In this document: positions 30,660-39,900 of the stretch, piece by piece
Position numbering within the stretch: position 1 is the first letter of the stretch
Layout: each line of letters begins with the position of its first letter
Assembly: GCF_000224005.2 (NCBI RefSeq)
Contig: NZ_CP007031.1
Span: forward strand, 2,323,001 to 2,387,000
Direction: 5' to 3'
Length of the DNA stretch: 64,000 bases
DNA from: Marichromatium purpuratum 984
GTDB lineage: Bacteria; Pseudomonadota; Gammaproteobacteria; Chromatiales; Chromatiaceae
Translations under genes and position numbers: made by a program
Notes under the pieces: model-generated
Seen by the model: the letters and a program-made list of their open reading frames with translations, nothing else
Told to the model about the DNA's origin: nothing
Database searches by the model: none

Positions 30660-32269
30660 GGCGAGACCTCCCGCAGCCGGGCGATCCCCGGCAGATCGAC
30701 CTGATTGTGCAGTGCGATCAGGGTTCGCGCACCGGCCAGACCGTCGGCCTCCAGCCCCTGGCTGCGCTGAAAGCGTTCCAATGCCTTGCGCAACACCGGA
30801 TCGAAGCCGGGGGTCTCGAGGTCGCTGAAACCAAGCTCGGGCACCCCAGCGAGCAGTCGGCGCAGCCAGCGGATCGCCTCGGCCTCATCACCGGGACCGA
30901 TCACCGCCCCGCCGACCGGGGGTGGCTGCCAGAGCACCACGAAGTCCCCCGACCAGGCCCGCTCGAGCGCCTTGGTGGCGACCTCGACCATCCCCTCGGG
31001 CCCCGCGATCAGCGCCACCCCTCGATGCAGTCCGGTGAGTACAAGATAACGCGATTCGGGGGCCTCTTCCTCGGGCTCGACCGCGAGCAGCGCCGGGCGA
31101 TCGAGTCGCCGCAGCACCGCGAGCGTTCCCCGACCCGACTCGCAACGCAGCCCGAGCGTGGCGACACGCGCGCAGGGCGTACCCTCGCCCAGGGTATCGA
31201 GTTCGACACCCCAGCGACGCAGCAATCGCAGCATCGCCTCGGGCTCGGTCGCGGCAGCCGACCGCAACGGCTCGGGGAGACGCCGCGACAGCGGCTCCAC
31301 GACCTCGGCGACACCGCTCGCGCCCGATTCGACGAGCGGATGCGACGAGCGCGCATCGAGCCAGCGCATGCCCCACCAGCCAGCCCCGAGCGCTACGGCC
31401 AGCACCACCCCGACGACCCATGCCGGGGAAGCACCGCGCGAGCGGTCATGATGCTCGATCGGGTCGCCGCCAAGCTCACGCGCGGCGCGGGCGACGATCC
31501 CGGCATCCACCCGTGGGTGACGACTGACATAGGCGCCGAGCAGGGCGCGATCGCAGAGGATGTTGATCAGCCGCGGCAGACCCCGGCTCCAGCGGTGGAT
31601 GCGCCACAGCGCCATGGCGGTGAAGGGCATGCGTTCACAACCGGCGATGGCCAACCGGTGGCCGATATAGGCGCTGGTCTCGGTCCGATCGAAGGGGTGC
31701 AGGTGGACCCGCGCGGTGATCCGCTGGTCGACCTGACGCAACTGCGCGCGCGCCAGCATCCGGCGCAGTTCGGGCTGACCGATGAGAAAGATCTGCAGCA
31801 GCTTGTGGGTGCTGGTCTCGAGGTTGGTGAGCAGGCGGATCTGTTCGAGCACGCGCGGGCGCAGGTTCTGCGCCTCGTCGATGATCAGCAGCGCGCGCCG
31901 CCCCTCGGCGTGCAGCACCAGCAGATACTGATTGAGGGCATCGACCAGACGCTTGAGCGAGCGCTCGCCGACGGCGATCTCGATGCCGAATTCCTCGCAC
32001 ACCGCGATCAGCAACTCGCTGGCGGTGAGGCTCGGGTTGAGGATCAGCGCCACCTCGACGTGCTCGGGCAGCTGTTCGAGGAAGGCGCGACAGACCGTGG
32101 TCTTGCCGGTGCCGACCTCGCCGGTGAGCAGCACGAAGCCGCCCTGCTCGCCGGCGCCATAGACCAGGTGCGCGAGCGCCTCGCGATGCTGCGCGCTGAG
32201 GAACAGATAGCGCGGGTCGGGCGCGATCGAGAAACAGGGTTCGGAAAGGCCGAAATAACTGGGATACAC
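30656..32269 (-). CDS. ExeA/GspA-like AAA ATPase with periplasmic peptidoglycan-binding domain
   Basis: Inner-membrane ATPase of the ExeA type, which with GspB helps place secretion or other envelope machines in the cell wall. The 537 residues start MYPSYFGLSEPCFSIAPDP, the family hallmark. Walker A is LLTGEVGTGKTT, Walker B LLIIDEAQNL, and the helical lid carries GLPRLINILCDRALL. One membrane helix lies at about 282-300. The C-terminal periplasmic part ends in a peptidoglycan-binding-type repeat (LRKALERFQRSQGLEADGLAG with TLIALH). It is coupled to the GspB-like gene. The substrate machine is unknown. Confidence 0.85.
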   Translation of the reverse strand: MYPSYFGLSEPCFSIAPDPRYLFLSAQHREALAHLVYGAGEQGGFVLLTGEVGTGKTTVCRAFLEQLPEHVEVALILNPSLTASELLIAVCEEFGIEIAVGERSLKRLVDALNQYLLVLHAEGRRALLIIDEAQNLRPRVLEQIRLLTNLETSTHKLLQIFLIGQPELRRMLARAQLRQVDQRITARVHLHPFDRTETSAYIGHRLAIAGCERMPFTAMALWRIHRWSRGLPRLINILCDRALLGAYVSRHPRVDAGIVARAARELGGDPIEHHDRSRGASPAWVVGVVLAVALGAGWWGMRWLDARSSHPLVESGASGVAEVVEPLSRRLPEPLRSAAATEPEAMLRLLRRWGVELDTLGEGTPCARVATLGLRCESGRGTLAVLRRLDRPALLAVEPEEEAPESRYLVLTGLHRGVALIAGPEGMVEVATKALERAWSGDFVVLWQPPPVGGAVIGPGDEAEAIRWLRRLLAGVPELGFSDLETPGFDPVLRKALERFQRSQGLEADGLAGARTLIALHNQVDLPGIARLREVSP

Positions 32270-32295
32270 GGCTGTCGCTCGCGGCGGCTGCCGAC

Positions 32296-32706
32296 TTACT
32301 GGATGATGAAACTGCCGAAATAGAGACCATCGACGGCAAAGGTGCCGGCCTGTTCGAGCAGCGCCTCCTGTACCGCCTTGAGCGCGCCCAGACGCAGCGC
32401 GTCACGCTGATCGAGCGCACTCACCTCATCGACCGTGCGGCCGGCGAAATAGCTGATCAGCCGATCGCGGATCAGCGGCATGTGGGTGTTGACCGCGTCG
32501 GCCGCCTCGGCGGTACGGACATAGAGATCGATGCCGACCTTGAGGAAACGGGTACGACTCTCGCCGGCGAGGTTGACGATCAGGGCCGGATCGATGGCGA
32601 TGTAATTATCGGTAAAGGGCTCGTCCTGGGCCGCGACCGGCTGGAGCTGTGCCAGCCCGAGCACCAGGGTCAGCACGAGTGCGAGCTGAGTCACTGCGTT
32701 CTTCAT
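32296..32706 (-). CDS. FliL-like periplasmic protein
   Basis: A 136-residue exported protein. The signal peptide (QLALVLTLVLGLAQLQPVAA) ends with a cleavable AQD site, unlike true FliL, which keeps its membrane anchor. The remainder follows the FliL pattern: IAIDPALIVNL, then RFLKVGIDLYV, a LIRDRLISYF helix and the terminal FGSFIIQ. FliL binds around flagellar stators. Here there are no flagellar genes, so this is more likely one of the FliL-like homologues of unknown role. The ATG at 32706 is chosen because the signal peptide starts there. It lies 27 bases before the ExeA-like gene. Confidence 0.7.
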   Translation of the reverse strand: MKNAVTQLALVLTLVLGLAQLQPVAAQDEPFTDNYIAIDPALIVNLAGESRTRFLKVGIDLYVRTAEAADAVNTHMPLIRDRLISYFAGRTVDEVSALDQRDALRLGALKAVQEALLEQAGTFAVDGLYFGSFIIQ

Positions 32707-32833
32707 GGGATTCACTGTGTACGTATGATGCCCCGCCTGGGGCCGGAAGGTGCCGTCCTTGCGTCCGGCGTCCAACCGATGACTCTACCCCAGGCGGGCG
32801 GCCGGGCAAAGGGCCAGGCCCGGGCGCCTGTGC

Positions 32834-34312
32834 TCAACCGCCGGGACGCGGCAGGTCGTGCTCGATGATCGCCATCGCGCGGCGGCAGATCTCGCGCCCG
32901 TAGTCGGTCCACTCGCCCTGCCCCCAGTAGCGGTAGCAGCTCGTCTGCGAGCACAGCAGATGGAAGAGCGCGTTGCGGTAGCGCGGGTCGTCGCTGTCGA
33001 TCCCGGGCACCAGCACGCGCTCGTTGAACAGCGCGCTGGCCGCCTCCATCGGCCCGAGCACGTTGTCGTAGCCCGCCACCCAGGACAGATCGCTGGTCCA
33101 GCTGCCGCCGTCCATGTGGAAGCGGTCGTCCTCGCGCTTGAGCGTGTCGATCACCTCGGCCAGCCGCTGCGGGCCGTCGCCGGGCTGCATCCGCGCCCAG
33201 ATGCGGTCCTGGAACAGCGGCTGCACCTCGGGCAGCGCCGACTCGCGCACGCCGAGCGCGAACAGGTGTTCGAGATACTCGCTGACGTTCATCAGCGGGG
33301 TGTCGGAGCCGCTGGCCGCGCGCACCACCTCGATGAACTTGGGCGGGAACTCGTTCATCATCACCCCGCCGTTCTCGCCGTCGGCGATCTGGGTGACCAG
33401 CGGCGGCACCTCATGCCCGTCGAGGGTCAACGGCGCGAGCCCCTGGGCCTCGTACCAGGGTTGCATCTGCGCCACCAGCTTGGTGTCAGACCCCTGGGTC
33501 TTGACGATGGCGATGATGCTCGCCTGCTCGCCCTTGGAGTTGGTGCACACCAGCCGGTGCGGCAGGTGCGGTTGGCGCGGATGACCACCGGTCTCGGGCT
33601 CGATCACGGTGTGTTCCTGCACCAGCACCCACTGATAGCCGCAGTCGACCAGGGTCTTGACGAACTCGTAGGCGACATCGGGGTGGTTGGGCAGGGCCAT
33701 CTCCGAGGGCGAGAAGCCGCGTACCCGCTCCAGCGCCTCCCAGCCGAAGAGGGCGGCGAAGTGGTGCTGGAAGGCGCGCACGTGCAGCCGGTAGTCCTGC
33801 ACCGGGGTGGAGGGCGCCACCGCGTGGCCCCAGGGCATGCCGAGCCACTCCACCGCGGGGCTGTAGTCGGGGTTGCAGGTGATCGTCCGCAGCGCCTCGA
33901 TCACCCCGTGCCCGCCCATCCGCCGCAGCCCGTGCAACAGGGTGCCGGAGTACTCGAGCATGCAGCGCGGCGCGTGGCCCTCGCCGATCAGCTGGGGGAT
34001 GAACTCGCCCATGCGCTTGTAGCACCAGACGAACACCGGGGCGTTGTGGTTATCGCCGATGTCCTGGTGCTCCATCATGTACTGCAGGTTGCTGATGATG
34101 GCGGCGCTGCGCAGGTCCGAGCCGCCGGCCGGGATCAGCGGCTGGTGCTGGTGCAGCGCGATGGCGGTGGCCGCACGCACCCGCGGGAAGTCGATGCCGC
34201 CGGGCGCGGCGAACAGCGGACGCGCGCGCGCCGCTGTCGCCACCCGCGCGACCTCGGCCTCGTGACCGCTGATGTTGGGCAATTCGTCGATGTATTCGGG
34301 TAACTGGTCCAC
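32834..34312 (-). CDS. Glycoside hydrolase family 57-type protein (first of two)
   Basis: Predicted cytosolic alpha-glucan-active enzyme, with about 492 residues. GH57-type motifs are visible: ALHQHQPLIP (motif 1), a central SPSEMALP at the nucleophile-glutamate position, and IADGENGGVMMNEFP at the acid/base aspartate position. The C-terminal part (TSCYRYWGQGEWTDY) is shared with the neighbouring gene (TSCNFYWGEDWV), so the two are distant paralogues. The GTG at 34312 is selected because GAGGAG stands seven bases before it; upstream in-frame codons look non-coding. Family members make or trim glycogen-like glucans, and the exact reaction is not clear from motifs. Confidence 0.8.
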   Translation of the reverse strand: MDQLPEYIDELPNISGHEAEVARVATAARARPLFAAPGGIDFPRVRAATAIALHQHQPLIPAGGSDLRSAAIISNLQYMMEHQDIGDNHNAPVFVWCYKRMGEFIPQLIGEGHAPRCMLEYSGTLLHGLRRMGGHGVIEALRTITCNPDYSPAVEWLGMPWGHAVAPSTPVQDYRLHVRAFQHHFAALFGWEALERVRGFSPSEMALPNHPDVAYEFVKTLVDCGYQWVLVQEHTVIEPETGGHPRQPHLPHRLVCTNSKGEQASIIAIVKTQGSDTKLVAQMQPWYEAQGLAPLTLDGHEVPPLVTQIADGENGGVMMNEFPPKFIEVVRAASGSDTPLMNVSEYLEHLFALGVRESALPEVQPLFQDRIWARMQPGDGPQRLAEVIDTLKREDDRFHMDGGSWTSDLSWVAGYDNVLGPMEAASALFNERVLVPGIDSDDPRYRNALFHLLCSQTSCYRYWGQGEWTDYGREICRRAMAIIEHDLPRPGG

Positions 34313-34415
34313 GACGGTGCTCCTCTGCTGCTGATGATGCACGAGCGGGCGCGGCGCCGGGCCGCGTCCGTGGATCCTGCGCGGCGGGCGTGCCACCGCC
34401 GCGCCAGCCCGGGGC

Positions 34416-35600
34416 TCAGTCGTCGGCGACGGGCTCGGGCGACGACCCGGCGAGTAGCGCGCGCGCCCGCGTCAGGTCGGCCTCGGCGCGCGCCACCCAG
34501 TCCTCGCCCCAATAGAAGTTGCAGCTGGTCTCGGCCCGCAGCAGCGCGTTCAGCGCCTCGTCCAGCATCGCCAGGGCCTCGCCGTCGTCGCGCTCGCCGG
34601 CGGCCCAGCGCGCCTGGTGCAGCGTGGCGCTGACCCGGGCGCAGTCGTCGAGTGCCGCGCGCTGGCGCGCCGAGCCGGTCCACTGGGTGAAGTCGCGACC
34701 GTGGTGCCAGCCGGTGTTCCAGGCCCCGGTACGCACCCGTACCTCGCCGTGGAAGCCGTGATGTTCGAGATAGTCGCCGATGAAGGTCGGCACCAGCGCC
34801 GCCGTCCCGGCGCCGACGCGCTCGAGCAGCGGCAGGTAGAAGGCGCTCCAGAAGTTCGCCCCCGGGGTGACGTTGCGGAACCAGCCGCCGTTCTCGCCGT
34901 CGGTGGCGGTGGTCACCAGCGGCTCGAAATCGCACCACTTGGTGCGCTCGGCCACCTCGCTCAGGAACCAGTCGACCTCCATCCCCGACTCCTGGGCGTC
35001 GGAGAGTTCGCGATCGCGCACCACCACCACGATCTCGGCGCCACCATGACGGGCGATGTGCGGACGGTAACGCAGCGCCTGCCAGCTCATCGGCGTGACC
35101 GGCTCGACGTGCTCGCTGTCGACCAGCACGTAGCGATAACCGGCGGCGCGCAGCTGCGGGATCAGCTCCATCGAGAAGCCCATCTCCGGCGGCCAGAAGC
35201 CGTCGAAGCGCGGGCGCCAGAACAGGTGTCGCGCCAGCCCCCGCCAGCGTTCGAGATGCTCCAGACGATCGGCCTCGGGGGTCAGCGGCAGCACCGGGTG
35301 GTAATAGCCGGTGCCGAGGATCTCGAACAGCCGCTGGTTCTGCAGGTGCCAGAGCAGCGAGCCGCAGTCGACGACGCCGTAGACACGCTGCTGGAACTCG
35401 GGGTCGGAGAGGGTCTCGAGCAGGGTGCCGGAGAGCGACAGGTGGACCCGCGCCAGCGCCTCGTGTCCCCACAGGGTGCGCGGGATGCGATCGAGTGCGA
35501 AGAGGATCTCACGCGCCTCCCAGGGCTGGTGCTCGAGCAGCTGCTCGAGGTTGCCGGTGGGTTGGTGCAGGTTGAGCACGAGCGCATGGTGCACAGTCAT
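34416..35600 (-). CDS. Glycoside hydrolase family 57-type protein (second of two)
   Basis: A 394-residue GH57-type catalytic protein with LVLNLHQPTGNLEQLL (motif 1), DGFWPPEMGFS (nucleophile glutamate) and TTATDGENGGWF (acid/base aspartate). A helical C-terminal section contains AETSCNFYWGEDWVARAEAD. It stands 103 bases upstream of the other GH57 gene on the same strand, so both may act on the same storage polysaccharide. It is divergent from the ABC exporter genes. Possible roles are amylopullulanase, 4-alpha-glucanotransferase or branching enzyme; motifs alone do not decide. Confidence 0.82.
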   Translation of the reverse strand: MTVHHALVLNLHQPTGNLEQLLEHQPWEAREILFALDRIPRTLWGHEALARVHLSLSGTLLETLSDPEFQQRVYGVVDCGSLLWHLQNQRLFEILGTGYYHPVLPLTPEADRLEHLERWRGLARHLFWRPRFDGFWPPEMGFSMELIPQLRAAGYRYVLVDSEHVEPVTPMSWQALRYRPHIARHGGAEIVVVVRDRELSDAQESGMEVDWFLSEVAERTKWCDFEPLVTTATDGENGGWFRNVTPGANFWSAFYLPLLERVGAGTAALVPTFIGDYLEHHGFHGEVRVRTGAWNTGWHHGRDFTQWTGSARQRAALDDCARVSATLHQARWAAGERDDGEALAMLDEALNALLRAETSCNFYWGEDWVARAEADLTRARALLAGSSPEPVADD

Positions 35601-35857
35601 GACGAGCGACCCCGCGACGGGTGGTGAGCGACCGACGGCATCCGGCCGTGGTGTCCGGCGCGCCCCGGAGATGCCGGGCGACCGTCCCTAGAGCATAACA
35701 GAGGGTCCGGGACAGACATACTACGCTCGGATGACGGTCACTCGCACCCCATTTGATCCAACCCCATCGATACCGCCGGGCATCGCCCCTTGTGCCTGTC
35801 GCCCCCGCCCACCATCTCGCCGGGAGACACCCCCGTCAGCCACCCGCTGGAGAGGCC

Positions 35858-36568
35858 ATGCCCCACACCGATGCCCTGCTCCGCGCCCACGACCTGCACC
35901 GGCACTACCGCGAGGCCGGCGGCCACGGCGAGCGCCGGGTGCTCGAGGGCGTCGGCCTCAGCGCCCACGCCGGCGAGTGCGTGGCGCTGCTCGGGCGCAG
36001 CGGCTCGGGCAAGTCGACGCTGCTCAATCTGCTCGCCGGCATCGACCGGCCCGATCACGGCTGGGTGGAGATCGACGGCACGCGGCTCTCGACCCTCGGC
36101 GAACCGGCGCTGACCCGGCTGCGCCGCCGCCGCGTCGGCTTCATCTATCAGTCGTTCAACCTGATCGACGAGCTGACCGTGGCCGAGAACCTCGCCCTGC
36201 CGCTGGCGCTCGACGGCGTGCGCGCCCGCGAGGCGCAACCGCGCTGTAGCGCGCTGCTCGAACGCCTGGGGCTCGATGCGCGCGCCGAGGCCTTCCCCGA
36301 CCAGCTCTCCGGCGGCGAGCAGCAGCGCGTGGCGATCGGTCGGGCGCTGATCCACGCGCCCGCGCTGGTGCTCGCCGACGAGCCCACCGGCAACCTCGAC
36401 GCCGACACCGGCGCGCGGGTGCTGGAGCTGCTCGCGGCGCTGTTTCGCGAGCAGGGCCGCGCCCTGGTGCTGGTCACCCACAGCCGCGCGGTGGCGGCGA
36501 TCGCCGATCGGGTGCTGACCCTCGAGCGCGGCCGGCTGCGCGCCGACGACACGGCGCTGTCCTGGTGA
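35858..36568 (+). CDS. ABC transporter ATP-binding protein (LolD/YbbA type)
   Basis: ATPase of a MacB/LolD-class ABC system. The 236 residues carry Walker A GRSGSGKSTLLNLLAG, Q-loop GFIYQSFNLIDELT, the ABC signature LSGGEQQRVAIGRAL, Walker B ALVLADEPTGNLD and the switch histidine LVTHS. The ATG at 35858 follows GGAGAGG, while upstream in-frame codons lack the fold. It overlaps the permease gene by four bases (GTGA). The pairing with a large FtsX-type permease matches the YbbA/YbbP group, of unsettled function, rather than lipoprotein-sorting LolCDE. Confidence 0.9.
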   Translation: MPHTDALLRAHDLHRHYREAGGHGERRVLEGVGLSAHAGECVALLGRSGSGKSTLLNLLAGIDRPDHGWVEIDGTRLSTLGEPALTRLRRRRVGFIYQSFNLIDELTVAENLALPLALDGVRAREAQPRCSALLERLGLDARAEAFPDQLSGGEQQRVAIGRALIHAPALVLADEPTGNLDADTGARVLELLAALFREQGRALVLVTHSRAVAAIADRVLTLERGRLRADDTALSW

Positions 36569-39057
36569 TCCCGATGCTCGCCCGCATCAGCCTGCGCCAG
36601 CTCTCGCGCCAGCCCTGGCAGAGCGCGCTGGCGGTGCTCGGCATCGCCCTCGGGGTCGCGGTGGTGGTCGCGGTGGGGCTGGCCAACGACAGCGCGCGCC
36701 GTGCCATCGCGCTCTCGGTCGAGCAGCTCGACGGTCGCGCCAGCCATCGCATCGAGCCGAGCGGCGCGGGCATCGCCGACGCCGAGGCCGCGCGACTGCT
36801 GCGGACCCTCGCCCCCTACCCGGCCACACCGGTGATCGAGCAACCGCTGCGCCTCGAGGGCGCGGGCCTCACCCTGCTCGGCATCGACCTGCTCCAGGCC
36901 GACGCGCTGCGCGGCAACGCGCTCGCCGCCGAGGCCCTGCCCGACCCGGCGCGGCTCGCCGCCCTGCTCACCGAACCCGGCGCACTGCTGCTCGGCGCGG
37001 CCGATGCCCGCCGTCTCGGCGCACGCCCCGGCGACCGACTGACCGTGCGGCACGGCGGGAGGACGCATCAGGCGCGGCTGGTCGGGGTGATCGAGCAGGG
37101 ACTCGATGGCATCGCGCTCGCCGATCTCGGCAGCGCCCAGTGGCTCGCCGGGCGCGACGGCGTGGTCGATCGCATCGATCTGGTACTGCCGCCCGAGGCG
37201 GTCGCCGGGGTCGCCGCCGCGCTACCGCCGGGACTGCGGCTGGAAGCGAGCGCCCAACGCGGCGCGGCGCTCCACGAGATGCCCCGCGCCTTTCGCATCA
37301 ATCTGCTGGCGATGAGCCTGATCGCGCTGCTGGTCGGCGGCTTCATCGTCTACAGCACCCAGACCTTCACCGTGGTGCGCCGACGCGCGCTGTTCGGCAC
37401 CCTGCGCGCGCTCGGCGCCACCCGCGCGCGGATCGCCGCGCTGGTGCTCGCCGAGACCCTGGCCCTCGCCCTGGTCGGGGCGCTGCTCGGGGTCGCGCTC
37501 GGCATCCTCGCCGGGCGGGGTCTGGTGCAGCTGGTCGCGCGCACCATCGACGATCTCTATTTCCGCCTCGAGGTCAGCACGCTCGCGCTCGACCCCGCGA
37601 CCCTGGTGCTCGGCGCCGGGCTGGCGCTCGGCGTGGCGCTGCTCGCCGCGCTCGCCCCGGCGCTGGAGGCCGCCGGCGTCGCGCCGCGCGAGGCGATGCG
37701 CGCCCAGGGGCTGGAGCGGCGCGCCCAGGGCTGGACCGCGCCGCTCGCCCGGCTCGGCGCCGCGCTCGCGCTGACCGGCTGGCTCGCCACCCTGCTCCCG
37801 GGCGAATCGCTCGCACAGGGGTTCGCGCTGCTGCTCGTGGTGGTGCTCGGGTTGGTGCTCTGCGTCCCGGCGCTGCTGCGCGGGGCCGCCGCCGCGCTCG
37901 CCGGGCTCGGCGCCCGGCTCGGCGCGCCGCTGGCGCTGGTGCTGGCGGCGCGCACGGTGGCCGGCTCGGTCGCCCGCACCGGCATCGCCGCGGCCGCGCT
38001 GACCCTCGCCGTGGCCACCAGCGTCGGGGTCGGGGTGATGATCGAGAGCTTCCGTCACGGCGTGATCGACTGGCTCGACCACACCCTGGAGGGCGAACTC
38101 TATGTCACCGCCGACAGCCGCGATGCCCCGCTGCCCCCCGGTCTCGACGAGGCGCTCGTAGCGACCGACGGGGTCGCCTCGGTGATCCGTGCACGCCGCA
38201 TGACGGTCACCACCCGCGAGGGCGACGCCACCCTGCTGGTACGCGACCGCCCCACCCCCGAGGCCACCGGCCCGCTGCTGCTCGCGCGACTCGACGGCGA
38301 CCCCTGGGCGGCTGGACGCATCCTCGTCTCCGAGCCCTATGCCCATCATCACCGTCTCGCCCCCGGCGACCGCATCGAGCTGGCCACGCCTGATGGCTGG
38401 CGCCGCTTCAGCGTCGGCGCAGTGTTTCGCGACTACGGCTCGGATCGTGGTCTGCTCATGCTCCCCTACCGCGAGGCACGCGCACACTGGGAGGGAATCG
38501 GCATCGGCTCGCTCGCCCTGAGGCTCGCCCCCGACGGCGATCCGCAACGGGTGCGCGAGCGCGTGCAGGCGCTCGCCGAGTCCCACGACCGCACCCTGCT
38601 GCTGACGGCCAGCGGCGAGATCCGCACGCTCACCCTGGAGATCTTCGATCGCACCTTCGCCATCACCGAGGTGTTGCGTCTGCTCGCACTCGCCGTCGCC
38701 TTCGTCGGCGTGCTCAGCGCGCTGCTCGCGCTGCAGCTCGAACGCCGCCGCACCCACGCGCTGCTGCGCGCCACCGGGATGAGCGGCCGTGCCCTGGCCC
38801 TGACGCTGCTGGCGCAGGGCTCGATCCTCGGACTGGTGGCGGGGCTGCTGGCCATCCCGCTCGGGCTGGTGATGGGCGAGCTGCTGATCCGCATCATCAA
38901 CGTGCGCGCCTTCGGCTGGAGCATGGCCCTGCAGATCCCGCCGCAGGCGCTCCTCTCCGGCCCCTTGCTGGCCTGGTGTGCGGCGCTCGCCGCCGCCCTG
39001 CCCCCGGCGCTGCGCGCGGGGCGCGAGCCACCCGCGCGCGGGCTGCGTGGGGACTGA
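36565..39057 (+). CDS. ABC transporter permease with two FtsX domains (YbbP type)
   Basis: An 830-residue inner-membrane permease. An N-terminal helix (ALAVLGIALGVAVVVAVGLA) is followed by a periplasmic domain, a first FtsX domain (about 250-370, with TVVRRRALFGTLRALGATRA), a middle pair of helices, a second periplasmic domain (about 500-690) and a final FtsX domain (about 700-820, with ERRRTHALLRATGMSGRA). This duplicated layout matches YbbP-type exporters. Start is GTG 36565 or ATG 36574. Coupled to the ATPase gene. The substrate is unknown; the family tends to move lipids, lipoproteins or act mechanically rather than transport small solutes. Confidence 0.87.
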   Translation: MIPMLARISLRQLSRQPWQSALAVLGIALGVAVVVAVGLANDSARRAIALSVEQLDGRASHRIEPSGAGIADAEAARLLRTLAPYPATPVIEQPLRLEGAGLTLLGIDLLQADALRGNALAAEALPDPARLAALLTEPGALLLGAADARRLGARPGDRLTVRHGGRTHQARLVGVIEQGLDGIALADLGSAQWLAGRDGVVDRIDLVLPPEAVAGVAAALPPGLRLEASAQRGAALHEMPRAFRINLLAMSLIALLVGGFIVYSTQTFTVVRRRALFGTLRALGATRARIAALVLAETLALALVGALLGVALGILAGRGLVQLVARTIDDLYFRLEVSTLALDPATLVLGAGLALGVALLAALAPALEAAGVAPREAMRAQGLERRAQGWTAPLARLGAALALTGWLATLLPGESLAQGFALLLVVVLGLVLCVPALLRGAAAALAGLGARLGAPLALVLAARTVAGSVARTGIAAAALTLAVATSVGVGVMIESFRHGVIDWLDHTLEGELYVTADSRDAPLPPGLDEALVATDGVASVIRARRMTVTTREGDATLLVRDRPTPEATGPLLLARLDGDPWAAGRILVSEPYAHHHRLAPGDRIELATPDGWRRFSVGAVFRDYGSDRGLLMLPYREARAHWEGIGIGSLALRLAPDGDPQRVRERVQALAESHDRTLLLTASGEIRTLTLEIFDRTFAITEVLRLLALAVAFVGVLSALLALQLERRRTHALLRATGMSGRALALTLLAQGSILGLVAGLLAIPLGLVMGELLIRIINVRAFGWSMALQIPPQALLSGPLLAWCAALAAALPPALRAGREPPARGLRGD

Positions 39058-39316
39058 ATTCGCCCCCCGCACACGCCTATCGCCATCGCCCTGGACGCAG
39101 CCCGACACGAGGTCGATTATGTGTATTCTATGGAGGTCTCGAGGCGATGCCGGCCGTCACCCGCCAGGCCAGATCGCGGCAATCGCGCCGACCCCGCCCC
39201 GGACCCCTTTCCGTCGCGCCGGATCAGCGATCCCGCGACGGTCGTCCGTGCAGGCAAACCGAAAGGGTACGGCCCAGGGGTTTGGCCCGACAGGAATCCA
39301 CAAGCGAGTGTGCGAC

Positions 39317-39775
39317 ATGGCTGAAGAAAAGAAGATCGTGACCAAGAAGACCGCCCCCAAGCGGGCCACCAGCACGGACAAGGCCGCGGCCAAGAAGACC
39401 GCGACCAAGCCGGCAACCCCGCGCAAGAAGCGCGCGAGCGCCGCGAGCACGACCAAGAGCCCTCGCACCAGCGCGCGCACCACCACCAAGAAGACCACCG
39501 CGGCGGCCACGAAGAGCAGCGCGACGGCGACGCCGCGCGCGCAACCGAAACCGGCGGCGAGTGCGCCGGCGGCGACGCCCGCCGCGAGCTACACCCCGCC
39601 GACGCGCTTTCTCACCGTCGACCCCGAGCACCGTCTGGCGATGATCCGCGAGGCGGCCTACTACAAGGCCGAGCGGCGCGGCTTCGCACCCGGACACGAA
39701 CGCGAGGACTGGGTCGAGGCCGAGCGCGAGATCGACGCCATGCTGGCCCACGCACAACTCTCCGGGCGCGGCTGA
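39317..39775 (+). CDS. Histone H1-like Lys/Ala/Thr-rich protein with C-terminal DUF2934
   Basis: A 152-residue basic protein. The first 95 residues are almost only Lys, Ala, Thr, Ser, Pro and Arg, like the tails of bacterial histone H1-like proteins (AlgP/HctB style). The C-terminal 45 residues (IREAAYYKAERRGFAPGHER, then EDWVEAEREIDAML) match DUF2934, a short helical domain often attached to such tails. The role is unknown; nucleic-acid binding by the tail is inferred from charge. The ATG at 39317 is chosen where the low-complexity tail begins. It lies alone between the exporter genes and the convergent DUF3334 gene. Confidence 0.78.
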   Translation: MAEEKKIVTKKTAPKRATSTDKAAAKKTATKPATPRKKRASAASTTKSPRTSARTTTKKTTAAATKSSATATPRAQPKPAASAPAATPAASYTPPTRFLTVDPEHRLAMIREAAYYKAERRGFAPGHEREDWVEAEREIDAMLAHAQLSGRG

Positions 39776-39900
39776 GCCTGCCAGGGCGGTGCAGGGACGC
39801 GCCGGGGGCGGGCGTCGAGCGGGGGAAGGATGGATCGATGCGTCGTCGAGACGCATGGCCGCGGCACATCCCTGTGCCGGGGCGTCGGTGACCGGACGGG

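Noticed and set aside
32296-32706. Assignment as flagellar FliL
   Set aside because: The signal peptide looks cleavable and there are no flagellar genes nearby, so only FliL-like is supported.
34135-35472. A 445-codon minus-strand frame overlapping both GH57 genes
   Set aside because: It is in a different frame from the two GH57 genes, Arg/Ala-rich and has no catalytic motif.
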